Source: Pilatotrama ljubarskyi
Taxonomy: Eukaryota; Basidiomycota; Agaricomycetes; Polyporales; Polyporaceae
Assembly (NCBI GenBank): GCA_022385805.1
Contig: MU277672.1
Location: 106,012 to 170,011 of the forward strand
Direction: 5' to 3'
DNA: 64,000 bases
Both the position numbers and the translations under genes were made by a program. Position 1 is the stretch's first letter; each line of letters begins with the position of its first letter. The notes beneath the pieces are model-generated. The model saw only the letters and a list, made by a program, of their open reading frames with translations, ran no database searches and was not told the origin of the DNA. This document shows positions 39,865-50,915 of the stretch, in pieces.

Positions 39865-42404
39865 TCAAACATAGCGACATGAAGCCGTACCGGTCGTGGC
39901 GGTAGTAGCAGTAGTTAGTGACGGAGTATGGGTAGCTGATGGTATTGAAGAACCAAGGGAAGACGACGAGCTGAGGATCATAGACTGTACAATGATCAGT
40001 GTCTTGCAGGCGAAACAATCTCCAGAAGGCTCACCAAACGAAGGGGCTTCAAGCGCCCCGGGCCTGTAGAGCTAGTTGCGCTGGGCGGTTCGACCGGAGT
40101 CAACGGCGTAGGCGCACTAGGCTCAAGCTTCTCCGCCTCTTTGCCAACACTAACCAATGGCGGCGGTCTCACCCGTGATATCCGTGAAGGTGGGGCGCTC
40201 ACAGAGCTCCGAGAAGACAGCTGAGAGCGATCAGACACAGAGTGTCGGAACCCGAACGGCACCTTTCGCGACGCAAGCTCTCCTTGGGAACCATCGGTGC
40301 GTGCGCTCATAGAAGATGCTGAGCGTGCGGAGCCCTCAGCTGGCGCCTGCGCGTCCTCGTCCTCGACCGAGATCGCGGGCGAATGCGACTCTTGGAGCAT
40401 AGCAAGCCCAATGACACCTCCGGAGTTCGAAGGAGGAGAGAACACGTGCGGATGCTCCCCGGAAAGGGATGAAGAAGATCGGGGTGATTTGAGATGGACA
40501 GACATAGAACGCGGGGAAATGGCAGGGGTGGACGCTGGTCGCTGTGGCGAAGACCGAGGAGACATGGGATGGGAGGATGCGCGGCGAGAAGATGAGAGGC
40601 ATGGAGAAGGAGAGCGATACGAGGAGGGACCAGCTTCTCGGCTGGGCTCCAAAATGCTCGTGCGAGAGCCAACCAGAGTTGTAGGAGATCCCTCTTGCAC
40701 TGGAGGAGGTTGAAGCGGCACCGTATGGGTCGTAGGCGTGTAGTACTGATCGTAGAGCGAGGTCATCGTGTCATCCTCGGCAAAGGAGGGTTCGCCTGGG
40801 CGCAGCGTGTCATCGGGTACAGGAGGGTACACAGGGGAGTGAACTGCCCGGAACAGGGAGGAGCCTTCTGGGATGGTTGACTGTTGAGACATGGTAGTGG
40901 ATTGCACGGACGATGGAGCTACTCCTGTATAAAAGACATCGATCACGCGTTCGGCGGTCGCGAGGAAGTCGGAAACAGATTCCTCAGACAGATCCAGAGA
41001 AGCGACGCTGTCGCCACGATGATGTCTCAACTCTCCTGGGGCATGTTCGGCAGTCTCTTGGTCCTGTCGTGAAAGCGGCGGGAATGTACCGAACCTAGGA
41101 GAGAAGAGAGCTGCAGCAGGCGCCGCAGCCGGATCGAAGCGTAGTACACGAGCCGAAGGCGACCCGAAAGGCGATGAAAGTATTGAGAGGGTCGACATCC
41201 TGTGCGGGCTGCGTGGAGGCGAGAGACAAAGAGGCACTGGTCCATCTGCGTATCCAGAGTCGAAGGACTCCTCCCGAGAAACCGTAGCATGGCGAGGGAG
41301 AGATATTGGAGGCGCTGGAGTTATCTCGATAGGTGACAAGAGCCCTGAAGATGCTGAGCCTCTTCGAGGTGAAGGGACACGAGCCGGAGGCAGCGGGAAT
41401 TCCGGAATGATGGCACGACGTAGGCGTACGGTCGTTTCCTCGTCTTCCAGCACGGCTGTATCACCGGAAGGGCTCGATGAGCGTGGCGAGAAGCTGTGCA
41501 AAAGAGTGGTGTCTCCCAACAGCGCCGAGTCCGAGATCTGAGCGAGTTCGTCTTCCTGGGAGGGTATGTGGGCCGATGGCTCCTCCGCTTCCTCGCTCAG
41601 CCCAAGCATAAGTCTAGACGGTGCAGGAGTGTCTACCTCTCCGGCAGAGAAAATGAGAGAGCTATCGCCCTCTTCGTCGACATACGGAAGAGCAGCCGGG
41701 GGATCCGCATATTCGCCACTTGGACGGCCCTCCGAACTCCCCTCGCCTGAGCATGACTCCTGCTCTCCCGATTCTTCTTCCTCCCATTCGCCCTCTTCAT
41801 CGTCATGCTGAATGATATCCCCCAACGCCATTAGCAAGCTCGTTCTCCTGGGCGAGCGCGGCGGCGACTTGAATCGGACCGCCCTTCCTGCCGTTGGAGA
41901 CTCGATCACGAGCCTGAAGTCCGGCTGGTCTGAGTCCTCCGAGCCCACCACGCTGTCCGGACGCCGTATCTTGACGCTGTGCATGAAGTTGCATGAATCG
42001 GCAAAGAGGCAGCGGCCCTGTGAATAGAAGGGACACGGCCGTGCTGGGTGTGGACAGGTCAGTCCGCCGTAGAGAGAATCGTGTTTGGTTGCAATGGAAG
42101 CGAACATGCTCGAGGACATTGACTGCATGAAACCGGATGCAGCATTGCAATCGTGCCCTACCGTATGCAGAGGGCACGGGGCAACCAAGCCCTTGCAGGG
42201 CCCACCGGCTTGCCTAGTGGAACGTATAGCAACAGTGGGAAGCATAGACGGCCCACATGTAGCTCCGCAAGTGCCGTCATATCGGAGCGATGTGAACGTT
42301 CCGAATGTTAAATACGAGTAGGCTCGTAAAGAGCGAAGAAACAGGACATAGCGTGAAAGACGGTACTCACTCCTTTTCTTCCATGGTGGGTCTTCGATGG
42401 TCAT
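39865..42404 (-). CDS. CCCH zinc-finger protein, long and disordered
   Basis: Putative RNA-binding protein. Spliced exons 42371-42404, 40035-42043 and 39865-39984 sum to 721 codons. The first intron joins MTIEDPPWKKR to TRPCPFYSQGRC, giving a CCCH finger (C-x7-C-x5-C-x3-H: RPCPFYSQGRCLFADSCNFMH spread over the junction and exon 2) near residues 13-35. The remaining 680 residues are Ser/Pro/Glu-rich, with many SPR-type phosphorylation-like sites and acidic runs, so probably disordered. The first intron (42044-42370) is 327 bases, contains no stop in frame and is divisible by three; retaining it gives an 829-residue form. The last short exon is Ser/Thr-rich and less certain. Confidence 0.72.
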
Positions 42405-43277
42405 AGAGACATGGAACGTCGTGAGTCAACCCTCTCAAAACTCGCGGAATCCAAGATTCTGTGAAAAAGAAGGCGCACCACCACAGCCGAGGTCAGTGCG
42501 TAACAAGATCTGTGGGCTTCGGAGACACTCACAGCATGTAGCAACCACCAAGACCCAAGCACGCTTCCACGGAAGAGTAAACCAAGCTGGCAACCGTTGG
42601 ACGCGACGTCGAGAGACCCTGGGGCGACGTGGAAGAGGTGAAACGCGGTATTGGAGAGGCCAAGCCCGACGTCAACGCCAAACCGGAACGTTTGGCCTTA
42701 GACGCCGTCGCGTAAGTCACGGGAGCGCGTCGCCTATGGCAACGGCGCTACCTCGAGCGTTCGCGACCGCGTCCCATCGTAATCGTCAAAACACTCCCGG
42801 TCCGACTCGGACTCGGAGGGGAAGCCATCGCAGACAGGAGATTCAAAAGCAAGAAGGGGGCACGAAGAAGAGGCGTGTAACACGACAGAGTACAATATAC
42901 TTCTAACTTCTCTACAGACAAGCATGCTACCTTGGAGTCCACCAAACAGTCCATCCCGTGTTGGATCTGCCACACCGGAAAGCACGACGTGCGAGGGAGG
43001 CTGGGAGCCGCCGCGGAGGCAATCGCACGACCCCCGACACCTCGATCCCATCAACGAACGACCGCCGCCTTCACCGATGCCGTTTGCCCGTTCCGTCTTC
43101 ACCCCTGTTCCGTCGTTCCAGTCGATGGGCTTCTACCGGGGCCACTACAGAACCGTGCCCAACCTGTGCGCACACAGCAAGCCGAGTGTCAATTACATGC
43201 TCATACAGTACCGAGAACACTCATGGGAAGCAGAGGAAAGGGAAGGCGGTTGCCGCGCCCGGGCCCCCAGACAGCGC
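42405..43277. other. Upstream region of CCCH gene and 3' end of AHA1
   Basis: Both flanking genes are on the minus strand. The segment 42420-42980 has splice-like sites and open frames on the minus strand that could form a 5' untranslated exon chain of the CCCH gene. A plus-strand open frame from 42924 runs into the AHA1 3' end and shows no domain. I cannot support a separate gene. Confidence 0.35.
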
Positions 43278-44904
43278 TCACGACCGGCCATAGATGTACG
43301 GGAGCGCGAACGCAGCGCCGAACACGAGTACGGCGAACCCGAGCGCTGCGCAAGTATTCGCGCCGAAGCCGGTGCCGGTCGCAGCTGCACCGCGAGGTGC
43401 GCGTTCGAGCCCGGCGGGAATGCGTTTCTTTTGTGGTGGAGGGACGTAAGGAAAGATCTGTACATACCCAATGGATTTGAGGCCGTGGACGCTGCGAATG
43501 GGACGATGGTCAGTGGCGGTTCACAAAAAGGCAAGTAGCTACTACGCACTAGTATCCCTGCAGGTTACGAGTGATCTCCTCCTCCATACCGAGAGGAACA
43601 CCATCAAGCGACCATGTCACTTTCGTCGAGTCACTGCCCTGATCGAGGGTAGTGGTAAGGGTGGCAAAGTGGCCTATTGCGCAGATCGCGGATATCAGCC
43701 AGATGGTCGAGTGTTTCATGTCCGACCTCTTACCTGAAGGCCACGTCGGGCTCTCCAGTGCCCACGTCTGCACGAACTCCTTCGGCGGCGACAGCGAGAC
43801 GAACTTGCCCTTCACGCCTCCACCAAACAAGCTGTACTCAGCGCCGGGCTCCGGGGTGCTCTGCGCGGGTCAGTGAGAAGAGAGTGGGGTGGCGTCATAA
43901 CCAGAACCTCAGCAACATACCTTCGCCGGGGCGCGAGTCCACTGTGGTATTCTCTTCTCATCCGTCAACAACCCGAACAGGTCATCCGCAGGTGCCATGA
44001 AGTGCGCATCGACCGAGACCGTGGTCGTGTTCACCGCCTGGCCGGAGCTCTTCACAGCACCAGAACCCTCCGCCTTCTTCTTCAACGCCGCGTCACCCTG
44101 CGTGCCCGAGCTCTTCGCCGCGGGCGCAGAGGTAGAGGGCGCGGGGCTCCCCTGGCGCGAGGGGTCCGCGGAGACAGTCAGGTCCTTGCCGTGCGTGTCG
44201 ATGATCGCCGCGGGGAACGCCGCGAACTTCTCCTCAAGCGCGGCGGGCAGGCGCGCCTTCGCGAGCTGGAAGAGCGCGTCCACCGCGGGGCTGCGGTCGG
44301 TGCTCAGGCTCCATTCATACTAAGGACGTTATGCCGTATGCGAGCGGTTACAGAGGGGGAATGCGTCAGTGCGACGCCACGGGAGTAATGGGAAAGAAGG
44401 TACATACGACGTAGTCCGACGTGCCATCAAGCGTAACCTCATGCGACACCTCGGGGATGGTGAGCTTCCCAGAGACGGCAGTACCGTCAGACGCAGTTCC
44501 AGACCAGTTCAATACGACTCTGCAGTCGTAGATCGTGATCAACCTGCCGCAACAGAGCAATGTCAGTATATGCCGCTGTATGCAGGCAAAACGTCCTCCG
44601 GCGCGTGCACGTTTCCATCCCTCCACGATGACCCCAGGACGACAGCAGAGGTTGCACACGCCATAGCACGTCTCACAGATGAAGAAAGGGACATGACGCA
44701 CTTGCTCTTCCGCTGACCCAGCTCAACATCACCGTCGACCTCCACGACGCGCTCGATGCCGACCTCTTCTGAGCCCTCGCCATTCACGCGTATCGTCGTG
44801 AGCTCGCGCTCGAACCACTGCTTTGCCCAGGGCGTGACGGTCTTGTTCTTCCAGTGCCAGTTCGCGGTGCTCGGCGGCAAAGGCGCGGGGATCGTGGAAG
44901 CCAT
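43278..44904 (-). CDS. AHA1: Hsp90 co-chaperone Aha1 with C-terminal membrane segment
   Basis: Activator of Hsp90 ATPase. The N-terminal Aha1 domain starts MASTIPAPLPPSTANWHWKN and continues past a 158-base intron (44544-44701) with TIYDCRVVLNWSG, GKLTIPEVSHE and FQLAKARLP. A Ser/Ala/Lys linker follows. The C-terminal AHSA1/START-like domain has VSVDAHFMAPADDLFGLLTD, GGGVKGKFVSLSPPKEFVQT, WPSG, HFATLTTTLDQGSDSTKV and GLKSIGY. Known family members end around GLKSIG. Here the reading continues through a proline-rich stretch (FPYVPPPQKKR) to a hydrophobic segment (AALGFAVLVFGAAFALPY) and ends in IYGRS. An alternative splice after the SIG codons would instead give an Arg/Ser-rich tail. The identity is firm; the tail is inferred. 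Confidence 0.88.
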
Positions 44905-45341
44905 CGCGTTCGTGTCTGTTTACAAAGCTCTTACGGTGAATATGCTGAAGCAGCAAGAGATGTCCAGAGCTCAGAGGATGTGCAGATGCGGTAGAGTGCT
45001 CCGGGGAGAAAGAGATGATGAATTTATTGCCTGCATGACGCTCAAAGCGATCGCGACGTCGATCTCCAGAACTTTCGAGCATCCTCTGCCTCGATGAGGA
45101 AACTCAGTTTACCGGACACCTCCATGTCACTCTTCTGCAACGGACATTCACACTATGCTTTTCGATAGTGCTAGTGGAATGAATACGGGATACACTTCCT
45201 TGCTATGTACAACTACAAGAGTGAGTGATATGCTGCCTATCATACATTCAATGACGTATCGGGCGCCTCAACGCTGATATGAACGTCCATGTTGTCCAGC
45301 CACAGAGTTGTATGTCCTCCGAGGACAAACGGCGAAGGGAC
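44905..45341. other. Intergenic, nothing recognised
   Basis: Upstream of AHA1 and downstream of the DUF3429 gene, both on the minus strand. Expected to hold the AHA1 promoter; no gene supported. Confidence 0.45.
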
Positions 45342-46647
45342 TCAGTGTTGCTCTTCACCCTCGCCCTCGCCCGTTTCCTTCTTCTTGACAATCACATACT
45401 TGTCGGCATCCTCGGGAGCAGGGAGCGCCTCAATGTCTCCCGGAACCTTGCCCTCCCTTTCGGGTTGATGCTGTTTGCGCTCAGCGCGGATCTGCGACGA
45501 CCGACGTCAGAAGCACATGCGACAGGATTGCCTAGATGTACGTACCATGTTGAGATCATGGCTGACCAGTCCGTGGCCGCCAACGGGACCCCAATAGCTC
45601 GTAGCGGCGAGCGAGCCAATGATGCAGGTGCCGACGAGGATAGACAAGTAGAAGCGGTACTGGGAGTACCATTTCGGTGCTGTAGACCCAAGATATCAGC
45701 ATTGACTGTAGCAGCAGGTGAGGGTAAGTGACTCACTCCATCCGGCGCCGGTCGCCCTAAGGTCAGCCCACCACAAACCAGTGAATCCGACCCACTGCGC
45801 AATGAGGGCATAGATGGGTTCGAGGGCGAGCGTCGACCAGCCAAACACGACGGGCGCCGCTCCCAGGAGGAGGCGCGAGTAACTAGGACCGTCAGTATCA
45901 AAGGTGAACTCTCGCAGACGTACGGACTACTCACTATTTATGTCCACCGAAGCCCGAAAACTCGAAGCCCCAATGAAGAGCACCAAGGAAAGAGAGAAGA
46001 ACTGCGCCGTAAGTGACCTGAATGTTCAATGCTTGGTCGAGGACAGTGATCGCGACACCAGGGTCGATGTTCGTCATGATACCTGCACGCCGAGTTAGAC
46101 TATATGCAGTAGAAACCAACGACATACTCACCCTGAGTAGCGAGACCAGCTTGGCGGGCAAGGTACACAGTTGCGCCGGCCGCGCCGAGGTAAGGAAGGC
46201 CACCAGCTAGGCCGAAGATGACGTAGGGTGTAGGCACTGCATGTGCGACCGCATTGGTGATGCCGAGCTATGGAACGCGTTAATGGGGCGTACAAGGCCA
46301 ATGAGCATGCAAGCACGTACGAAAGTCTGCTGGGTCGGCTCGACATTATCCTGGAATACGTTTCCACCGGCAATTGACTTGGCGAGGTCTGCCGCGGATT
46401 GGCCGACTTCCTCGCGGATGTTTTGCGCGGCATGACCGACAGTTTGGGAACCAGGGCGACCCGAGACGTTGCTGGCCGCGCCGCGGATGATGAGAGTGTT
46501 TCGTACAAGCGATGTCGTAGGACGAGGGACGGTTGCGGAGTGAAGGAAAGGAGCCCGTGCGAGAGGCCGAAGAGATGCAGAGGTCGAGAGGCCGCGTCCG
46601 AAGACGAGGGGCGCGCGGCGGAGAGCGGGAAGAGCTGTCGTGAACAT
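45342..46647 (-). CDS. DUF3429 mitochondrial inner-membrane-like protein
   Basis: Belongs to the DUF3429 family, related to animal TMEM69; the biochemical role is not known. It begins with an Arg/Ser/Leu-rich presequence (MFTTALPALRRAPLVFGRG), consistent with mitochondrial targeting. Several short exons then give about five membrane spans: TPYVIFGLAGGLPYLGAAGA, YGAVLLSFLGALHWGFEFSG, LLLGAAPVVFGWSTLALEP, FTGLWWADLRATGAGW and FYLSILVGTCIIGSLAATSY. These are the family's usual blocks. A charged C-terminal tail ends KKKETGEGEGEEQH. Introns are short and GT-AG. The ATG at 46647 starts the presequence. Confidence 0.85.
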
Positions 46648-47014
46648 GGCGATTGTCCAAGCAGGCGTAGAGTTGGAAAGATAGGGATGCGGCGCGAGGA
46701 AGGGGGTATATGTACTGCTCGAGCGCTGTTCATCGACCTACTCCTCCGTCTGTCCCACCGCCAACTCTGACGTCACTCTCGTCATCCTTCCTCTGCGCAC
46801 TCGTCCCGCCACAACTATAGTTTGTCTCCATTTCGTCAGCTTCGGCCGTCGGACACTATAGGACGAAGCACTTGGGTAGAATAATACTTGCGCGTCGTGA
46901 GGGAGAAAAGAAGAGACGAATTAGTCGAACGCGCTCTGCGTACAGTACACTCGTCCCAGTATACAGCATCGCGCGTCAAAAGACAAAATGCTACCCTCTG
47001 CCAAAACAACACTT
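46648..47014. other. Intergenic, nothing recognised
   Basis: Probable promoter of the DUF3429 gene and downstream flank of the tRNA-Ser gene. No supported gene. Confidence 0.45.
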
Positions 47015-47096
47015 CGACGCCAGCAGGATTCGAACCTGCGCCTCCAAAGGAGAACAGATTTCTAATCTGTCGCCGTAACCACTTGGCTATAGCGCC
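47015..47096 (-). tRNA. tRNA-Ser (AGA), copy 1
   Basis: Read on the minus strand, the acceptor stem GGCGCTA pairs with TGGCGTC, using G-T wobbles. The anticodon stem ACAGA/TCTGT encloses the loop TTAGAAA with anticodon AGA. A long variable arm (CTCC/GGAG) marks a class II tRNA, and the T arm is GCAGG-TTCGAAT-CCTGC. No intron. The 82 bases are identical to the plus-strand copy at 52575-52656. Confidence 0.95.
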
Positions 47097-47660
47097 TTAA
47101 AGACTAGGAATGTTCCGGTGGTATTGTTGTGTTCTTGCTCCAGCTAATTCGCCTTGGCAGTCCTCAGCCTCCTGTGCGCTGAGATTCACGCATACGACGC
47201 TAGGGTCGCTATCGCTGGCTAGGGTTCCGCTCGCTCCTCGTCATCTATCGCATTCCTGCTGCAGGCCGGCTAAGCTACGGTATCACTCATTCTCAGACGG
47301 CAGAGCAGCTTGCAAGCATGAACTCCCCGCGCGTACATGATTCTCGCTCGCTGGCGTGACGATGATCGGCGCGGCTCTCCTCTCTGTCTGCACTGCATCT
47401 GCACCGAATTGCGGGGGTTCCCGCCGAAGAGACTGAAAGGACTAGCCTGCTCCTATAGACGGCGTTCGATAGGAATTAGACAACATGTATCCGCCTGTTC
47501 TCGGCATGGCCCCAGGCGCATTCCCGCCGTCGGCCACGCCCCTGTGTGGCAGTCCTTTATGAACCTACCTCTCGACATTGCTTGCTCGGCTTTCTGCTGT
47601 CCTGCCTCCTGCTCGACACTCTGTAGTCGTTGCTCGTCGCCCTCCACGGAATAAACCACC
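47097..47660. other. Intergenic, nothing recognised
   Basis: Lies between tRNA-Ser copy 1 and the start of the Ser/Thr-rich membrane protein. It should contain the latter's promoter. No gene supported. Confidence 0.45.
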
Positions 47661-49122
47661 ATGTCTTGCGTCTCAACGCCAACTGCGACCCAGTTCGCCA
47701 CATTCACGACTAACAGTCTCTCGACATCCTTTACGGATAGTGTGTCGACGCTATCCCCCTCGGTGACCACAATCACTTCTGTCAGCTGTGTCCCAACGAC
47801 CAACGGTACTGTTACCACGAGTTCGTGCAGCACTCTCGAAGCAGTGAGCACCATAGGCGAGTGGCATTCCCGTCCTTATCTCGCGCCTGCTGACGGTTAG
47901 ACGCCAGGAGGTGGCACGACCATGGTACAGGTCCCTGTTGTGGTCACCATCCCTATCACCTCAAGTTCACCCACCGCGACTCTCTTCTCTACCTCTTGCT
48001 CGGATGGCGGCTCGTTATCCAGCCCCTCACAAGACCCACCGACTACATCCACGACAACCGTCGTTGAGACCACTTCTGTCCTCACGGTGGTCACGTTCCA
48101 GTCCTCCTTCACTTCGGATGGGACTGTGGTCTTCACAACAGGCACGTCTACAACGCTCGTTCAGGTAGCCACGACGGAGACCACCACATCAGCCAGCACC
48201 GCCGCACCGTCCCCGTCAGGATCGTCGAACAGCAGTGCGATCATAGGAGGTGCAGTCGGTGGCGTTGTGGGTGCTATCATCCTCACACTTGCTCTGTGGT
48301 TCCTTCTGTGAGTCTTTCTGCCTCTCAAACCCGCGTCGGAAACTGACGCTGCCCGCCTGCAGTCGCAGGAAACGTCGTTACAACTTCGACGACGACCTCT
48401 TTCTACATGATCCGCTGCAGGACGACCATTCCAAGAACGTCCTACGCAAAAATGGCGAAAAGGGACCGGTCGTGGATGCGGATCCACGACCGTACACCTA
48501 CGGCGCCCTCAGCGGCAGCGCTGGTCCCAGCTCCACCGCCCAAACGCCGAGCACTGAGAGCGTTCCTCCTCCTCTCGGCTATGGAACACCGTTCCCGCCG
48601 CCACGACCTCCGCCGTTGCAGATTAGCCCAGGGATCGGCCCAGGGAAGGTTCCGCCCCCTGCTCCTCGTCCAGCCCCTCCGACGAGCAACGTCAGTTCTG
48701 TGTCCGCATACAGCGGAACTCATGCCAGCACACAATCGCACCCTATGTACCCTCCTGCCACTGCATCCGTGTCCACTCTCACCACCAGCGGCGGCGGATA
48801 CGACCAGCGCATGCCTCTCCACCTCGTGAACGACACTCCTCCCGTGCTGCCGCGACCAGCGGCGCTGTCGCCTCCGTCGGAAAAGGCGCAGATTTACTTA
48901 CACCCAGACAGGGGCCTTACCACGCTCCCCGAGGGTTCGGAGGGGTCAGGATCGAGTGCTCATTTCCCGCGTGGCGCCGGGACCTTTGAAGAGGCCGGAT
49001 CGACGGCGCGTCCTGTCCCGCAACCCGATCCTATCCGTGGGCCTGTCGTGCACAAGGATGCCGGCCGTGCGTCTACTTCAGGCGTCGGGCTGAACGACGC
49101 TCCTCCAGCGTACTCAGAATGA
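47661..49122 (+). CDS. Ser/Thr-rich single-span membrane protein
   Basis: Exons 47661-47843, 47901-48307 and 48363-49122 keep one frame. The first 190 residues are dominated by Ser, Thr and Val and should be heavily O-glycosylated outside the cell. One membrane span follows (AIIGGAVGGVVGAIILTLAL) with the glycine pattern of wall-sensor-like proteins, then a basic stop-transfer (RRKRR). The cytosolic tail of about 250 residues is Pro/Ser-rich with several PPP blocks and ends PPAYSE. No cleavable signal peptide is visible, so the span itself probably directs insertion. Its topology resembles fungal wall-stress sensors of the Mid2/Wsc group, but no sequence signature ties it to them. Confidence 0.75.
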
Positions 49123-49750
49123 ACTGGCATTTTTGCTTCTTTTATTCTTGTCTCCGGAGTCGATTGTTCACCTAAGCGAACCATCTTCCCGCATCGATTG
49201 CAGTCCGGCTTGCGATTCTGTCGACAACGTTATAGTGAACCTGTTATATATTATCACGGCTCTTATACATCTCGTTGCTATCGCTTCTTGTTGTGCCAAA
49301 CCGAAGGCACGAAGCGCCCGCGCAGGTAAACCCACGATGGATGAAGCGCCCATAAAGATAAACACCGGCTTATGTAATGCAAACCCAGAAAGGCAGCTGT
49401 TGTGGTTCGGCAACAACGTCCTATTGTCCCCCGCTTGGGCGGGACAGCGAACAATAGCGGCGGGGACAATGAGGCAGCCAGCGTTTCTTCCTTGCATAAA
49501 GCATGGAAAGCGTGGTTTTCAGCCCTGCAACCTCTTAGATAGGTTTCCTCTGCTCCTTCCTCACGACTTCTACCACTCCGGTGCTGGGACACCCTCTTGC
49601 TACTAGGGTCCCCTTGCTTCAAGATCCGTCTCGACTATCCAGCTCTCGCCGCTCGCTGCTTCCTGAAACGACTCTAGAGTCCAATACGTCCCTCATTTGA
49701 CGAGCTCACCCACTGAATATAAAACACACCACCCACCTACCATCGTCGCC
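49123..49750. other. Intergenic, nothing recognised
   Basis: Contains the presumed 3' end of the Ser/Thr-rich gene and the promoter of the DUF7598 gene; the last 150 bases are CT-rich. No gene supported. Confidence 0.45.
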
Positions 49751-50728
49751 ATGTTACCTCCGCGTGCATGTGAGTGTTCTTCGTCCGATCCTCTGTGTGG
49801 CGCTCACACTGAATGCGCTGTTTGCTAGACTTCTTCATCGGCCTCAACGGCGTCCGCATACTAAGCATCATCTCCATGCTGCTCGTCTTCGCAAGCAGTA
49901 TCTTTGTCCTGGTGAACGACATAGAAGCTGTGAACCGCTCCATGAAGTCAGACGTCGACATGACCGACTGCGACTATATCGAGTACGTACCCGCCGTACC
50001 GTCTCTCGGACTCTCTTTGACATGCATTCTGCTTGCTTCAGCGGCAGCACGGTGCCCAATCAGCCTGCGGGCGTCTTCTGGGCGGTCGTCAACCGGCTGC
50101 TCATCATCTTCCAAGTCATCGTCCTCATTCTCTCCGAGGTCGGCTGGCCCGCGTCCTTCTTCGACCGCTTCTTCCCCGTGCTCGGACCCAACTTTGGCCT
50201 CGGCGCGCTCGGCATCTTCCAGTACCTCATCGGCGCGACGATTCTCTCGCACCACGTCGACGACTTCACGCTCGTCGCCGCGTTCTTCCTCTTCGCCATC
50301 GGCTGCCTCAACATGCTCATCGGCCTCATCTTCCGCGAGAAGGCCAAGGCGAAGCGCTCGATCATGTCGTGGCGCGCGGAAGCGAAGGGCGTCCTCCCCT
50401 CGCACAAGGATATGCGCCCGCCGTTCGCGCGACCCGCGTCGTCGTACATGAGCAGCATGTTCAAGGGAGGAGAGAAGTCGCAGCCGGACGAGTTCGGGCA
50501 GAAGGGATACGGCTTCGGACGCCAGGGAGAGAAGGCTGCGGGGCTCAAGGGTACGTCGCCACCAATTCTAATCGCCTTATTCTCGGTGCTGACATTTCGT
50601 AAGCAGGCTTCCTGATCTCGAAGCCTCTTGAGAGCCTGCCCCGCTACGCACCTCCGCCACCCCGCTCTGAGAGCTCTCGCGCTGGCACGCCAGAGCCCAC
50701 GTTCAAGTCCTCTCCTACGGCGATCTAA
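49751..50728 (+). CDS. DUF7598-type four-span membrane protein
   Basis: Exons 49751-49769, 49829-49982, 50042-50550 and 50607-50728 sum to 268 codons. The short first exon splices to give MLPPRAYFFIGLNGVRILS. Four hydrophobic spans are visible: IISMLLVFASSIFVLV, LLIIFQVIVLILSEVGW, GIFQYLIGATIL and LVAAFFLFAIGCLNMLIGLI. A hydrophilic tail of about 100 residues follows, rich in Pro, Ser and Gly. The pattern matches a basidiomycete family I know as DUF7598, whose function is undescribed. It is transcribed in the same direction as the Ser/Thr-rich gene upstream. Confidence 0.8.
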
Positions 50729-50915
50729 GCCACGGACATACGCAGCAGACACGATGACTCACGACCACCGGACATTGCATGTCTGTGAACCTTGCTGACT
50801 CTGCCTCGCGCCTCACTGTATCGTTATTAGTGCCACCGCTGTAGATCGATTGTATCCTACGTGTACACTAGCATCAGGTAATATGAGGATGTATGCGATG
50901 CGCCTCGCTATGACC

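Noticed and set aside
42924..43538. 204-residue plus-strand frame overlapping the AHA1 3' end.
   Set aside because: No domain and no exon chain; its second half mirrors the AHA1 terminal exon. A real overlapping gene is not excluded but not supported.
49974..50405. 143-residue Glu/Asp-rich minus-strand frame.
   Set aside because: Antisense to the membrane spans of the DUF7598 gene; acidic composition is what the complement of its codons gives.
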